In this document: positions 55,995 through 63,852 of the stretch, one piece after another
How positions within the stretch are numbered: position 1 is the stretch's first letter
Layout of the letters: every line of letters begins with the position of its first letter
Assembly: GCF_900110645.1 (NCBI RefSeq)
Contig: NZ_FOFB01000013.1
Location: 113,568-177,567 of the forward strand
Reading direction: 5' to 3'
Length of the DNA stretch: 64,000 nucleotides
Source of the DNA: Neolewinella agarilytica
GTDB taxonomy: Bacteria > Bacteroidota > Bacteroidia > Chitinophagales > Saprospiraceae
Position numbers and translations under genes: made by a program
Notes under the pieces: model-generated
The model's input: the letters and a program-made list of their open reading frames with translations, nothing else
What the model was told of the DNA's origin: nothing
The model's database searches: none

Positions 55995-56906
55995 CTAATT
56001 CATCTTGTACCGTTCTCTGTATTCTGTTGGGCTAAGTCCTTCCTTCTTTTTAAAAAGTCTTGAAAAATAAGACGGGTATTCAAAGCCTAACTCGTAGGCT
56101 ACTTCGGAGATAGACTTATGAGGATCCAGGAGAATGTTCTTCGCTTCATCGATAAGGTAAAGTTGAAGATGCTCAGTCGATGTTTTTCCTGTTTCCTTTT
56201 TAAGCGTATCGCTAAGGTAGCGCTGCGAAACGGGCAGTTCAGCCGTAATTTGCTCTATGCTGGGAATTCCTTGTTTTTGCAATAGCCCAGAACTAAAGTA
56301 TTTATCCAGTTGCCGGTTGAACTGCTCCAATAAGTTGTTAGAAAGCTCCTTCCGATTAATGAACTGTCGCTCATAAAACCGGTTGGCATACTTTAACAAA
56401 GTACTCAACTGAGAAACAATGATGTCTTTGCTGAATTCGTCCTGATTGTTTTGATACTCAATATTAATACTTTCCACGATCGCCTCGATCTGTTTTTCCT
56501 CTTTGGGGGACAGGTGCAGGGCTTCATTGGCGGAATAGGAAAAGAAACCGAACTTATTTATCTGATGGGCTAATTCTGTTCCTTTGAGGAAATCCTCATG
56601 AAAGTTAAGAGAGAAACCTTTCTGTTCGTACACTACGCTCTCGTCCCATTGCAGTACTTGCCTCGGAGCGATGAAGATCAAAGCACCATTGGTAAAATCA
56701 TATTTTGTTCTCCCGTAATTCAGGTTACCCTTCACCACTTTCTTCAGGCTTATAGAATAGCAGTCGTTAGTAATGGGTGGGGAGCTCTCTTTAGGGCATG
56801 GTAAAAAACCGTCACCCGTAGCGGAAAAGACACTTAACATTGGGTGTTCCGGGGCAGGTAGCTCCAAATACTCTAGGTAAGCCGATAGAGTTTTAAAATG
56901 CTGCAT
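55995..56906 (-). CDS. AraC-family transcriptional regulator
   Basis: 303 residues. The N-terminal cupin-like sensing half contains ISLKKVVKGNLNYGRTKYDF and GALIFIAPRQVLQWDES. The C-terminal double helix-turn-helix contains SIEQITAELPVSQRYLSDTLKKE and ISEVAYELGFEYPSYFSRLFKKKEGLSPTEYR. It begins 7 bp after the stop of a small membrane protein gene on the same strand, so the two form an operon. Confidence 0.92.
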   Translation of the reverse strand: MQHFKTLSAYLEYLELPAPEHPMLSVFSATGDGFLPCPKESSPPITNDCYSISLKKVVKGNLNYGRTKYDFTNGALIFIAPRQVLQWDESVVYEQKGFSLNFHEDFLKGTELAHQINKFGFFSYSANEALHLSPKEEKQIEAIVESINIEYQNNQDEFSKDIIVSQLSTLLKYANRFYERQFINRKELSNNLLEQFNRQLDKYFSSGLLQKQGIPSIEQITAELPVSQRYLSDTLKKETGKTSTEHLQLYLIDEAKNILLDPHKSISEVAYELGFEYPSYFSRLFKKKEGLSPTEYRERYKMN

Positions 56907-56913
56907 CTTATTT

Positions 56914-57420
56914 TTATAGTTCTTCTTCTACTGACAATAACTGCTTTTGGTAGCCATCCATTCTCGCATGCGCGTTGCCATCAATCAACAAGATAACCAC
57001 CAGCATCGCAATAGTTGTGATCAGGCTCGCCCTCCAGACGGGTGTACTTAAAAATATAAGGCCCAGTGCACAGGCGGCAATGATGACCGGAATAGCTGTA
57101 AAAACTACGTTTGCATATTCCTTCAGGGTTCCTTCCGTCCGTTCCAGTTCTGACGCGACAAAGGCAGATGCATCGCTGTTGTAAGCCTTTTCGAATTGCG
57201 TGACCCGGGATTTATTGGCAAAGAACAACCCGAGCCCGATGATTAACAGCAAAGCCCCGGCCACCAGGGTGGGAATGATGTAAGCCCTTGCCAACTCCGT
57301 CTTACCCAACTGCCAGAAGCCCAGACTTGTCGCCATGAATATCACGCCGAAAAGAATGAAAAACGGTGTTGAAAAAAGTTCTGCTTTTGCCCAGTCAAGG
57401 GCGGCTTGTAATATGTCCAT
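56914..57420 (-). CDS. Four-helix inner-membrane protein
   Basis: 168 residues from ATG 57420 (MDILQAALDWAKAELF); the longer frame adds 24 residues without family or signal character. Four hydrophobic segments occur in two pairs: FFILFGVIFMATSLGFWQL, YIIPTLVAGALLLIIGLGLFF, IPVIIAACALGLIFLS and LITTIAMLVVILLI. Function unknown; pairing with an AraC regulator suggests it is part of that regulator's circuit. Confidence 0.75.
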   Translation of the reverse strand: MDILQAALDWAKAELFSTPFFILFGVIFMATSLGFWQLGKTELARAYIIPTLVAGALLLIIGLGLFFANKSRVTQFEKAYNSDASAFVASELERTEGTLKEYANVVFTAIPVIIAACALGLIFLSTPVWRASLITTIAMLVVILLIDGNAHARMDGYQKQLLSVEEEL

Positions 57421-57587
57421 ATCCGGATCTTTTAAAGAGTTTTGGTTCAAAAAACACATTGACAACCAGTCACTGCTTCGGACACTTACCACAGCTTAAC
57501 CATGGAAGCTCTACTCTGAGCCTTTCTTGCCATTTCTTGTGAATGCATCCTTTCTTCCTTTGAGCCTTCATGAAGAAGAGGACAATA

Positions 57588-57595
57588 CAAAGGTA
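57588..57595 (-). promoter_or_regulatory. Putative -7 box upstream of the membrane-protein/AraC operon
   Basis: Minus-strand TACCTTTG, 167 bp before ATG 57420. A TTTG lies 27 bp further up, longer than the usual spacing. Confidence 0.35.
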
Positions 57596-57735
57596 GGATT
57601 GAAGGGGCCTTTACCACTTATACAAAACTTCGAATCTTGTGTATTTTTTGGTTTCCTCCTTCTGGGTAACGATCATAGCAAATAATTCCGGCATCGGGCT
57701 CAGCCACCAAACGACAACATCACTTACAGAATCCC

Positions 57736-59928
57736 CTACGCTTTCCGCCCCTTCAGCCGTATGGCATTCCCGATCACCACCACATCGGAGAAAGCCATAA
57801 AGAGTGCGGCCCACATCGGGTTCAAAAAACCGAGGGCTGCGAGGGGTATGGCGACAATGTTGTAGCTAAAAGCCCAGAAGAGACTCTCTTTGATGGTACG
57901 CAGGGTTAAGGCCGCTACTTTGCGTCCTTCGGTGAGGAGACTGAGGTCATCACGGAGTAATACGACCTGAGCGGCGTCCAGGGCGGCGGCGGAGGCGCCG
58001 CCGAGAGAGATGCCCAGATCTGCGCGGGAAAGCGCAGCAGCATCGTTGATGCCATCACCGACCATGGCGGTGGGTTTCTCAGCGCTGAGGGCAGCTATCT
58101 TTTGCAACTTTTCATCGGGGAGCTGTTCGGCGAAGACGGTGTCAATACCAAGCTCTTTGGCGACAGCATCGGCTTTGCGTTGTTGGTCTCCGGTGAGGAG
58201 AATGGTTTCAATGCTCTCTTTAGCCAAACTTTGCACCAGCGTCCGCGCCCCCACTCGCACTTCATCGGCAAGGCTGAGCCAGGCCAGCAAATGGTCGTTC
58301 TTTAGCAGTACCACGGCTGCCTCTTTCGGCACCTCTACCCCTGGCGGGAGTTTTCGCGCGGCCCCCAGGTAGTATTGGTCACCGGCTTCATTGGTGGCCC
58401 GCAGTCCTAAACCGGGTGTTTCCGTCACGGTCAGCTGCCCGCCGGCTTCGTTCATGTCCTCTTTCAAAAGGTAAGCACGTACGCTCCCGGCAATCGGGTG
58501 ACTGGAGAACTGCTCCATATCGTAGATGAGCCGGCGCACGGCCCCTGGGTCTTCTCCCTCGCTTACCATGAACTGGTCTACCTGCAGGTCGCCCGTGGTG
58601 AGCGTTCCCGTCTTATCGAACACCATTCTTTCGATGTCCGCGAAACGTTCCACGGTGCTACCGCCCCGTATCAATACTCCAAGTCGTGCCAACCGGCCCA
58701 CGCCTACCATCACGGCCGTTGGCGTGGCCAGGCCCATCGCGCAGGGGCAGGAGATCAGCAACACGGCGATGGCATTCATCAAAGCCTGAGTGGCCGTTGC
58801 GTAGCCCGTGCCCCAACCCAGCAGAAAAGTAAGGATGGCAATGCCAATCACTACGGGCACAAAGATGGCACTCACCCGATCTGCCAGACGTTGCAGGCTG
58901 GGCTTGTCGGCCTGAGCCGTTTTCACCAACTCGATGATTCTGGCAAGTGTACCGTCTTTATAGCCCGCCGTAACGCGGTAAGTAGCTTGCCCGGAGGCAA
59001 TAATGCTTCCGCCCAGCACAGCCTCCCCCACTCCGCGCTCTACGGGCAGGCTCTCCCCGGTGAGCATGGCTTCGTTGACGGTAATATTGCCATCAATCAG
59101 TTCTCCGTCCAGGGGAATTTTGTCTCCGGTGTTGACGCGAAGGTGCTGCCCGATGCGGACTTCCTCCACCGGCAGCGACACCATCGTTCCACTCTTTGTC
59201 ATCACATGAGCGCTTTCCTCCTGCAGGTCGGTCAGTGCGCTGATGGCCGTTGTGGTACGCTCCACGGCGCGGGCCTCCAGCCAGTTTCCCACCAGTACGA
59301 GGGTGATAATGGTGGCGGCCGTCTCGAAGAAATAATAATCAGGATTCTGCCACACGAAGCCCACCATGCTGTAAGCAAAAGCTGCCGTAGCGCCGAGGAA
59401 AATGAGCACATCCATATTGAGCATCCGTTCCCGGAGGCCGGCCAGGGCAGAGCGGCCGAAATAGAGGCCGCCAACCAGATATACCGGCCCGGCCAGCGCC
59501 AGTTGCAGCCAACGGTTGTGCATCAGGGGTAAATGAACGCCAAAGGTCATCAACAGGTGCCCGATCAGGAGCGGAGCCGTAAGAATAGCGCAGAACAGCA
59601 GCCGACGACGGGCTTTGTCTTCATGCTCATGAGCGTGGTCGTGGTGCTCGTGCCCGGTCTCATCATGAGTTTCCACTACCGTAAAGCCCAAACGCCGGAT
59701 GCCGGAGCGGACCCCCTCAACGTCAAGCAATTCATCATCACGGCGATAGCGGACTTCCCGCGTCTGAAAGTTAACGAGTACTTCTTCCAATCCCTTCCGT
59801 TCCAGGAATCGTTGAATCGACATGGCGCAGTTATTGCAATCCATCCCGTCTACCCGCATTTCCACAATTTCCTGGCTGGTTTTCACGAACTTAGTTTGAT
59901 TTAAACGTTTATAGAGAGAACGCTCCAT
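57736..59928 (-). CDS. copA: Copper-type heavy-metal P1B ATPase
   Basis: 730 residues, pumps monovalent copper out of the cytoplasm at the cost of ATP. One N-terminal metal-binding domain with GMDCNNC (C31, C34), then a histidine-rich linker (HDETGHEHHDHAHEHED, residues 88-104), membrane helices, the actuator motif LTGESLP, the transport site CPC (394-396) in ISCPCAMGLATPTA, the phosphorylated D438 in DKTGTLT, and GDGINDAAALSRADLG. CPC indicates Cu(I)/Ag(I) rather than zinc. Only 32 bp separate its ATG from that of the divergent lipoprotein. A shorter start at Met24 (59859) is possible. Confidence 0.92.
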   Translation of the reverse strand: MERSLYKRLNQTKFVKTSQEIVEMRVDGMDCNNCAMSIQRFLERKGLEEVLVNFQTREVRYRRDDELLDVEGVRSGIRRLGFTVVETHDETGHEHHDHAHEHEDKARRRLLFCAILTAPLLIGHLLMTFGVHLPLMHNRWLQLALAGPVYLVGGLYFGRSALAGLRERMLNMDVLIFLGATAAFAYSMVGFVWQNPDYYFFETAATIITLVLVGNWLEARAVERTTTAISALTDLQEESAHVMTKSGTMVSLPVEEVRIGQHLRVNTGDKIPLDGELIDGNITVNEAMLTGESLPVERGVGEAVLGGSIIASGQATYRVTAGYKDGTLARIIELVKTAQADKPSLQRLADRVSAIFVPVVIGIAILTFLLGWGTGYATATQALMNAIAVLLISCPCAMGLATPTAVMVGVGRLARLGVLIRGGSTVERFADIERMVFDKTGTLTTGDLQVDQFMVSEGEDPGAVRRLIYDMEQFSSHPIAGSVRAYLLKEDMNEAGGQLTVTETPGLGLRATNEAGDQYYLGAARKLPPGVEVPKEAAVVLLKNDHLLAWLSLADEVRVGARTLVQSLAKESIETILLTGDQQRKADAVAKELGIDTVFAEQLPDEKLQKIAALSAEKPTAMVGDGINDAAALSRADLGISLGGASAAALDAAQVVLLRDDLSLLTEGRKVAALTLRTIKESLFWAFSYNIVAIPLAALGFLNPMWAALFMAFSDVVVIGNAIRLKGRKA

Positions 59929-59960
59929 TGGGGGCTTAGGTTAAACCAACACAACTCACT

Positions 59961-60788
59961 ATGCGAATTACCAGCTTTTTTACTTTACTCTTACTCGGTC
60001 TGTTCATCGTCTCCTGTGGCGGAGCCACCGAGACGATGGAAAACGTGGCGGAAGATGCCATGGACAAAGCCGGAGAAACGATGGACAAAGCCGGAGACAT
60101 GATGTCCGGCGAGGCCGTCACCATCAGCCCCATGCCCGCTACTCAGGAATTTCCCGATGCGGCCATCACCGACTGGCAATATAAAGGAGGCAAGTTCATG
60201 TACACCACCACCGGCTATGAGTTTGCCCAGCAAACTCCTGATGCTGATGCCCTAATGTGTGCCAACTCCGGTAAAGGTCAGCACGCGCACCTGATCATCA
60301 ATAATGAGCCCTACATCGCCAAGTATGAGCCAACTTTCGAGCAGGCACTGCCCGATGGCGACCACTACATCCTTACTTTCCTTAGTCGTAGTTACCACGA
60401 ATCCATCAAAACCGACGCCGCACACCGCGCGGTGATGGCAACCGTAAAGGATGGTGCTTTTGCCAGCACGACCGACATCGAAGAGCCGATGCTTTTCTAC
60501 AGCCGGCCCAAAGGCAGCTACGTTGGTAAAGCCAATACGGAGAACATTATGCTCGACTTCTACCCCGTCAACGTCACCCTCGGGGAAGACGGCTATATGG
60601 TTAAAGCAGAAGTGAATGGAAAGGAAAGTTTTGACATTACCGAATGGCGTCCGTTTTACCTCAAAGGTTTACCCATGGGCGAAAACACCGTTAAACTCAC
60701 CCTGATGAAAGACGGCAAGGCCGTGGAAGCACCGCTTAATCCGGTTACCCGGACCTTTACGGTGGAGGCGCTGCCTACGGGAGAGTAA
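59961..60788 (+). CDS. Lipoprotein with GQHAHLIINNEPY motif
   Basis: 275 residues; signal MRITSFFTLLLLGLFIVSC with lipidation at C19. A short tandem repeat follows (DAMDKAGETMDKAGDMMSG). The main domain is a beta-rich fold with NSGKGQHAHLIINNEPYIAKYEP, resembling periplasmic Bacteroidota proteins annotated only as hypothetical or phosphopeptide-binding. A final strand pair reads NTVKLTLMKDGKAVEAPLNPVTRTF. The paired histidines, methionine-rich N-terminus and divergent copper ATPase make metal handling possible, but this is inference. Confidence 0.7.
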   Translation: MRITSFFTLLLLGLFIVSCGGATETMENVAEDAMDKAGETMDKAGDMMSGEAVTISPMPATQEFPDAAITDWQYKGGKFMYTTTGYEFAQQTPDADALMCANSGKGQHAHLIINNEPYIAKYEPTFEQALPDGDHYILTFLSRSYHESIKTDAAHRAVMATVKDGAFASTTDIEEPMLFYSRPKGSYVGKANTENIMLDFYPVNVTLGEDGYMVKAEVNGKESFDITEWRPFYLKGLPMGENTVKLTLMKDGKAVEAPLNPVTRTFTVEALPTGE

Positions 60789-60833
60789 GGTAGTTCGGTA
60801 GTCTGGTAGGCTACCGCACGAGACAGGCGAGAT

Positions 60834-60877
60834 AGGCGTTACAAGAGTGAAAGAATCACTTTTGTAACGCCTTTTTT
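60834..60877 (+). terminator. Terminator of the lipoprotein gene
   Basis: AGGCGTTACAAGAGTGA (60834-60850) pairs with TCACTTTTGTAACGCC (60856-60871), followed by six T. The remainder of the 417 bp gap before the RDD gene has no coding frame. Confidence 0.85.
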
Positions 60878-61051
60878 ATTTGATTTTCTCATCGGATGCA
60901 TCTTTTGGCCTGACGAAGTCGGACAAAAGTTCATCCGATGTGTAAAATCAAGCTACACAAGATATTCGCTACCGCGCACCCACGCTTCGAGAGCCTTCGG
61001 CCCCGCTCGCGCTCAAGACTGAAGCCTCTCTGCCTAAAGCCCCCCTTGCTA

Positions 61052-61106
61052 CCCTCTCCTCTTCTCCGTGATTTCCGCGCGCAAAATCCCCAGCTGCGAA
61101 GCAGCC
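61052..61106 (+). repeat. CAGCTGCG-containing dispersed repeat, copy 1
   Basis: CCTCTCCTCTTCTCCGTG then ATTTCCGCGCGCAAAA and CCCCAGCTGCGAAGCAGCC. It shares order and most bases with 63521-63572. The segment CAGCTGCGAAGCAGC is partly self-complementary (GCTGC/GCAGC). Confidence 0.6.
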
Positions 61107-61205
61107 AACTCCGTGCACATATTTGGTTCCCCCTTCAACTGCAAAGCAGCCCCCCTTTACTACCCTCCCAAATGCGGCAGCCTACCAGACGACAAGACCA
61201 CAAGG

Positions 61206-61748
61206 CTACCCTTCCTCCTTCACCACCACCGTACCGCCCAGCCGGTCATGCAGCGCCCGCCGCATGGGGTCAGAGAAGATCCACATAACGGAGAAAAGGG
61301 GCAGGTAGTTAATGATGGCAATGATGATGTTTTCGCCCAGCACATGCTCACGGGAGAAAACAAGATAGGCTTCGATGGAGTCAACGTCGGCAAAGTCAGG
61401 CGACTGAAAATGGCGGATCAGGATGAATACCGACGTAAATGCAATTGCGGCCCAGGGCAGGAATCGCATCAGGCCCTGATTGGCGTCGATCTCCCCCTGG
61501 TCTTTTTGGTTGACGACCTTGATTTTGCGCAGGCGCTTGCCGATGGTTTGTCCGCTATTGATCTCGAAGGCAGGTTTATAAACGGCTTCGGCAACGACAC
61601 ACAACAATGCCAGAGGCATTGATCGTAAGACGGCAATGGCGTAGAGCATTACTAAGGTAATCGGCAACGTGACAATGGCCACATCAATAATGCGGGCAAT
61701 GAGTCGGTCGACAAAAGTTGCGTACGGTAAGGGAGTAGAATCTGGCAC
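61206..61748 (-). CDS. RDD-family membrane protein, GTG start
   Basis: 180 residues with three or four membrane helices. The RDD signature is R..D in FVDRLIARIIDVAIVTLPI, and the conserved GQTIGKRLRKIKVVN lies before the third helix. The start is GTG 61748; the frame has no ATG upstream, and TATCTTCG (-7-like) lies directly before it. RDD proteins are small membrane proteins of mostly unknown role. Divergent from bshC. Confidence 0.82.
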   Translation of the reverse strand: MPDSTPLPYATFVDRLIARIIDVAIVTLPITLVMLYAIAVLRSMPLALLCVVAEAVYKPAFEINSGQTIGKRLRKIKVVNQKDQGEIDANQGLMRFLPWAAIAFTSVFILIRHFQSPDFADVDSIEAYLVFSREHVLGENIIIAIINYLPLFSVMWIFSDPMRRALHDRLGGTVVVKEEG

Positions 61749-61779
61749 GGGGCGAAGATAAAGTGAGCTCGCTAAACTT

Positions 61780-61798
61780 AACCGCTTATCGAGCGGTT
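61780..61798. promoter_or_regulatory. Palindrome between divergent RDD and bshC genes
   Basis: AACCGCT-TATCG-AGCGGTT, perfect 7 bp arms, midway in the 79 bp divergent gap. It could be an operator for both genes or the leader hairpin of either. Confidence 0.35.
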
Positions 61799-61827
61799 AT
61801 TCCGCCTGACTGCACATTCCAACGCCC

Positions 61828-63414
61828 ATGCCAATCGACCGTATTCCTTTCCCGGAAGTCCCCCAGTTTTCAAAACGAGACGTAGCCTACGCTACCGCAG
61901 CGGAAAGCCTGCGGCCTTTCTTTAAATATGAGGTCAGTCTGGACTCTTTTGCCCAGGTGATGAAAGACAAAGCGAAGGACAATACGAACCGGCAACTACT
62001 GGTAAAAGAACTGGAGCAGCAGTACGCAGGCTTAAAACATACGGAGACGGCGCTGACGCAGGTGCAAAGGCTGTTGGAGAGCAATGCCTTCACGGTCATC
62101 ACCGCTCACCAGCCCAGTCTGTTTACCGGGCCGATGTATTTCATTCATAAGATCTGCTCAACGATTAACCTGGCTCGGCAGCTCAACGAGCGGTATCCGG
62201 ATCAACATATTGTGCCCGTCTTCATCATGGGCGGCGAAGACCATGATTTTGAAGAAATCAATCATACCCGCCTGCACGGAAAGATGATTGAGTGGGATAC
62301 GGAAGCTGGCGGCTCCGTCGCCCGGCTCTCCACGGCTTCCCTGGCACCTGCGCTGAGCGCCCTGCAGGAAATTATTGGTAGCGAGTTCAGCCCGGACGAC
62401 ATCTACCGTCGCCTGCAAAAAGCCTACAGCAGCCACGAGGAATACGGCGCCGCTACGGTCGCCTTCGTACACGACCTCTTTGGCAAATACGGCCTCGTTG
62501 TTGCTGACATGAGCCGCCCGGCCTTCAAGGCTTCCTTCCGCCCCATAATGGAACGGGAGATTTTTGAGCAGCTCAGCCAACCACTCATCGAAAAAGCACA
62601 GGCAGAACTCACCGCTGCCGGTTTCTCCGGGCAGGCGCACGCCCGTGATATCAACCTTTTTTACCTGAGCCCCGGCCGCCGCGACCGTATTGTGTTTCAG
62701 GACGGCGTTTACGGCGTCCTCGATACCAATAAACTGTTCTCTGAAGCAGAGTTCCGTCAGGAGCTCAATGATCATCCGGAGCGCTTCAGCCCCAACGTTG
62801 TTATGCGACCGCTCTTTCAGGAGCTCATCTTTCCCAACCTCGCTTACATCGGCGGCGGCGGAGAGATTGCCTACTGGCTCGAGCGGAAGGAACAGTTCGC
62901 TGCCTTCGGCCTCAACTTCCCGATGCTCATCCGGCGCAACTCCGTCCTCTGGATCGACGCTAAGAGCCAGAAGAAACTCGACCGCATCCATCTCGACTAT
63001 CGCGAGCTCTTCCGTGAGCCCGATCTCATCATCCGCGACTACGTGGCCAAACATTCCGCCAACGAGCTCTCCCTGGCTCCGGAGTTGGCCCAACTCTCGG
63101 ACCTCTTCAACAGCATTGCCCTGAAGTCAGTCGCCATCGATCCTACCCTGGAGAAAGCCGCTCTGGCCGAACACGCCCGCCAGTCCAAAATCATCGCTCA
63201 GTTCGAGACGCGGCTCCGCCGCATCGAGAAAACCAAATTCTCCGACGCCCTCGACACCATCCGTGAATTAAAGGACAAGCTCTTCCCCAAAAACGGCCTG
63301 CAGGAACGCACCGATAACTTCCTCAATGTTTACCTCGAAGAAGGCGAAGCCATGTTCGAAACCCTCATCGAAGCATTAGACCCGCTAACGGAGGGAATGG
63401 TAGTAATCCGGTGA
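61828..63414 (+). CDS. bshC: Bacillithiol biosynthesis cysteine-adding enzyme BshC
   Basis: 528 residues; last step of bacillithiol synthesis, joining cysteine to glucosaminyl-malate. FTVITAHQPSLFTGPMYFIHKI, VPVFIMGGEDHDFEEINHTRL and FSPNVVMRPLFQELIFPNLAYIGGGGEIAYWLE are diagnostic blocks of the family; the C-terminus is a coiled coil. BshA and BshB are not in the window, as is common. It shows that this organism uses bacillithiol as low-molecular-weight thiol, which matters for the aldehyde and copper defence genes elsewhere in the window. Confidence 0.94.
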   Translation: MPIDRIPFPEVPQFSKRDVAYATAAESLRPFFKYEVSLDSFAQVMKDKAKDNTNRQLLVKELEQQYAGLKHTETALTQVQRLLESNAFTVITAHQPSLFTGPMYFIHKICSTINLARQLNERYPDQHIVPVFIMGGEDHDFEEINHTRLHGKMIEWDTEAGGSVARLSTASLAPALSALQEIIGSEFSPDDIYRRLQKAYSSHEEYGAATVAFVHDLFGKYGLVVADMSRPAFKASFRPIMEREIFEQLSQPLIEKAQAELTAAGFSGQAHARDINLFYLSPGRRDRIVFQDGVYGVLDTNKLFSEAEFRQELNDHPERFSPNVVMRPLFQELIFPNLAYIGGGGEIAYWLERKEQFAAFGLNFPMLIRRNSVLWIDAKSQKKLDRIHLDYRELFREPDLIIRDYVAKHSANELSLAPELAQLSDLFNSIALKSVAIDPTLEKAALAEHARQSKIIAQFETRLRRIEKTKFSDALDTIRELKDKLFPKNGLQERTDNFLNVYLEEGEAMFETLIEALDPLTEGMVVIR

Positions 63415-63520
63415 CCCAACTCAAGCAGAGATTAGAATGGGAGAATTATAGAATGTGGCCCGGAGAGTAGAATCTTCAGGATTGAAAACAGGATGATCCT
63501 ACTGAAGGACTCTCCTATTA

Positions 63521-63572
63521 CTCCTCTCCTCTGCGATCTCCGCGCGAAAAAACCTCAGCTGCGTAGCAGCCT
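63521..63572 (+). repeat. CAGCTGCG-containing dispersed repeat, copy 2
   Basis: CTCCTCTCCTCTGCG then ATCTCCGCGCGAAAAAA and CCTCAGCTGCGTAGCAGCC: same order as the copy at 61052, with small length differences. It lies 107 bp after bshC and 45 bp before the REP-like element. The other bases from 63415 to 63617 contain no gene. Confidence 0.6.
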
Positions 63573-63617
63573 CGGAAAACCTCTCCCCCGGCCCCCAGGG
63601 CTAACGCATACTCGAAG

Positions 63618-63777
63618 CCGGACCCTCACCGCGAAGCAGCCCCGAAGGGAAAGGAACATTTTATCCTTCGCTCCGCTACGGAAAATGCACACTTCGAGGT
63701 CCTAAATTGGCAGTCTAGGACCTCGAAGTGTGCTCAGCCATGGAGCCGGAGGCGAAATTGCTGAGTTCCTTTGAGGT
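63618..63777. repeat. Second REP-like (BIME) element
   Basis: Left arm 63618-63704, linker of 10 bp, right arm 63715-63777. The inner ends are ACTTCGAGGTCCTA and TAGGACCTCGAAGT, the same core as the RAYT-linked arms at 9-10 kb, and the left outer end again reads CCGGACCCTC. Each arm has its own hairpin (CATTTT/AAAATG on the left; GCTCAGC/GCTGAGT on the right), so the loops have diverged while the core is kept. No RAYT gene is adjacent. Confidence 0.8.
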
Positions 63778-63852
63778 GCTATGTAAAGATCCAAGCTTTT
63801 GAGCGGAAAGTTTTATCTTTAATGAATAAAGCCGCCGGCTTGCGCCGTCGAG

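Noticed and set aside
57611..57814. Possible small gene after the copper ATPase
   Set aside because: 67 codons, of which the first 26 overlap the ATPase 3' end; the tail looks protein-like but no family, start or promoter supports it.
58498..59532. Frame of 344 codons antisense to the copper ATPase
   Set aside because: Histidine-rich and repetitive by mirror of the ATPase codons; no family features.
60938..61288. Serine/proline-rich frames in the gap before the RDD gene
   Set aside because: They cross the dispersed repeat and the RDD coding region in antisense; composition is that of repeat DNA.
62158..63093. Frame of 311 codons antisense to bshC
   Set aside because: Shadow of a clearly conserved gene; no promoter or family signal.
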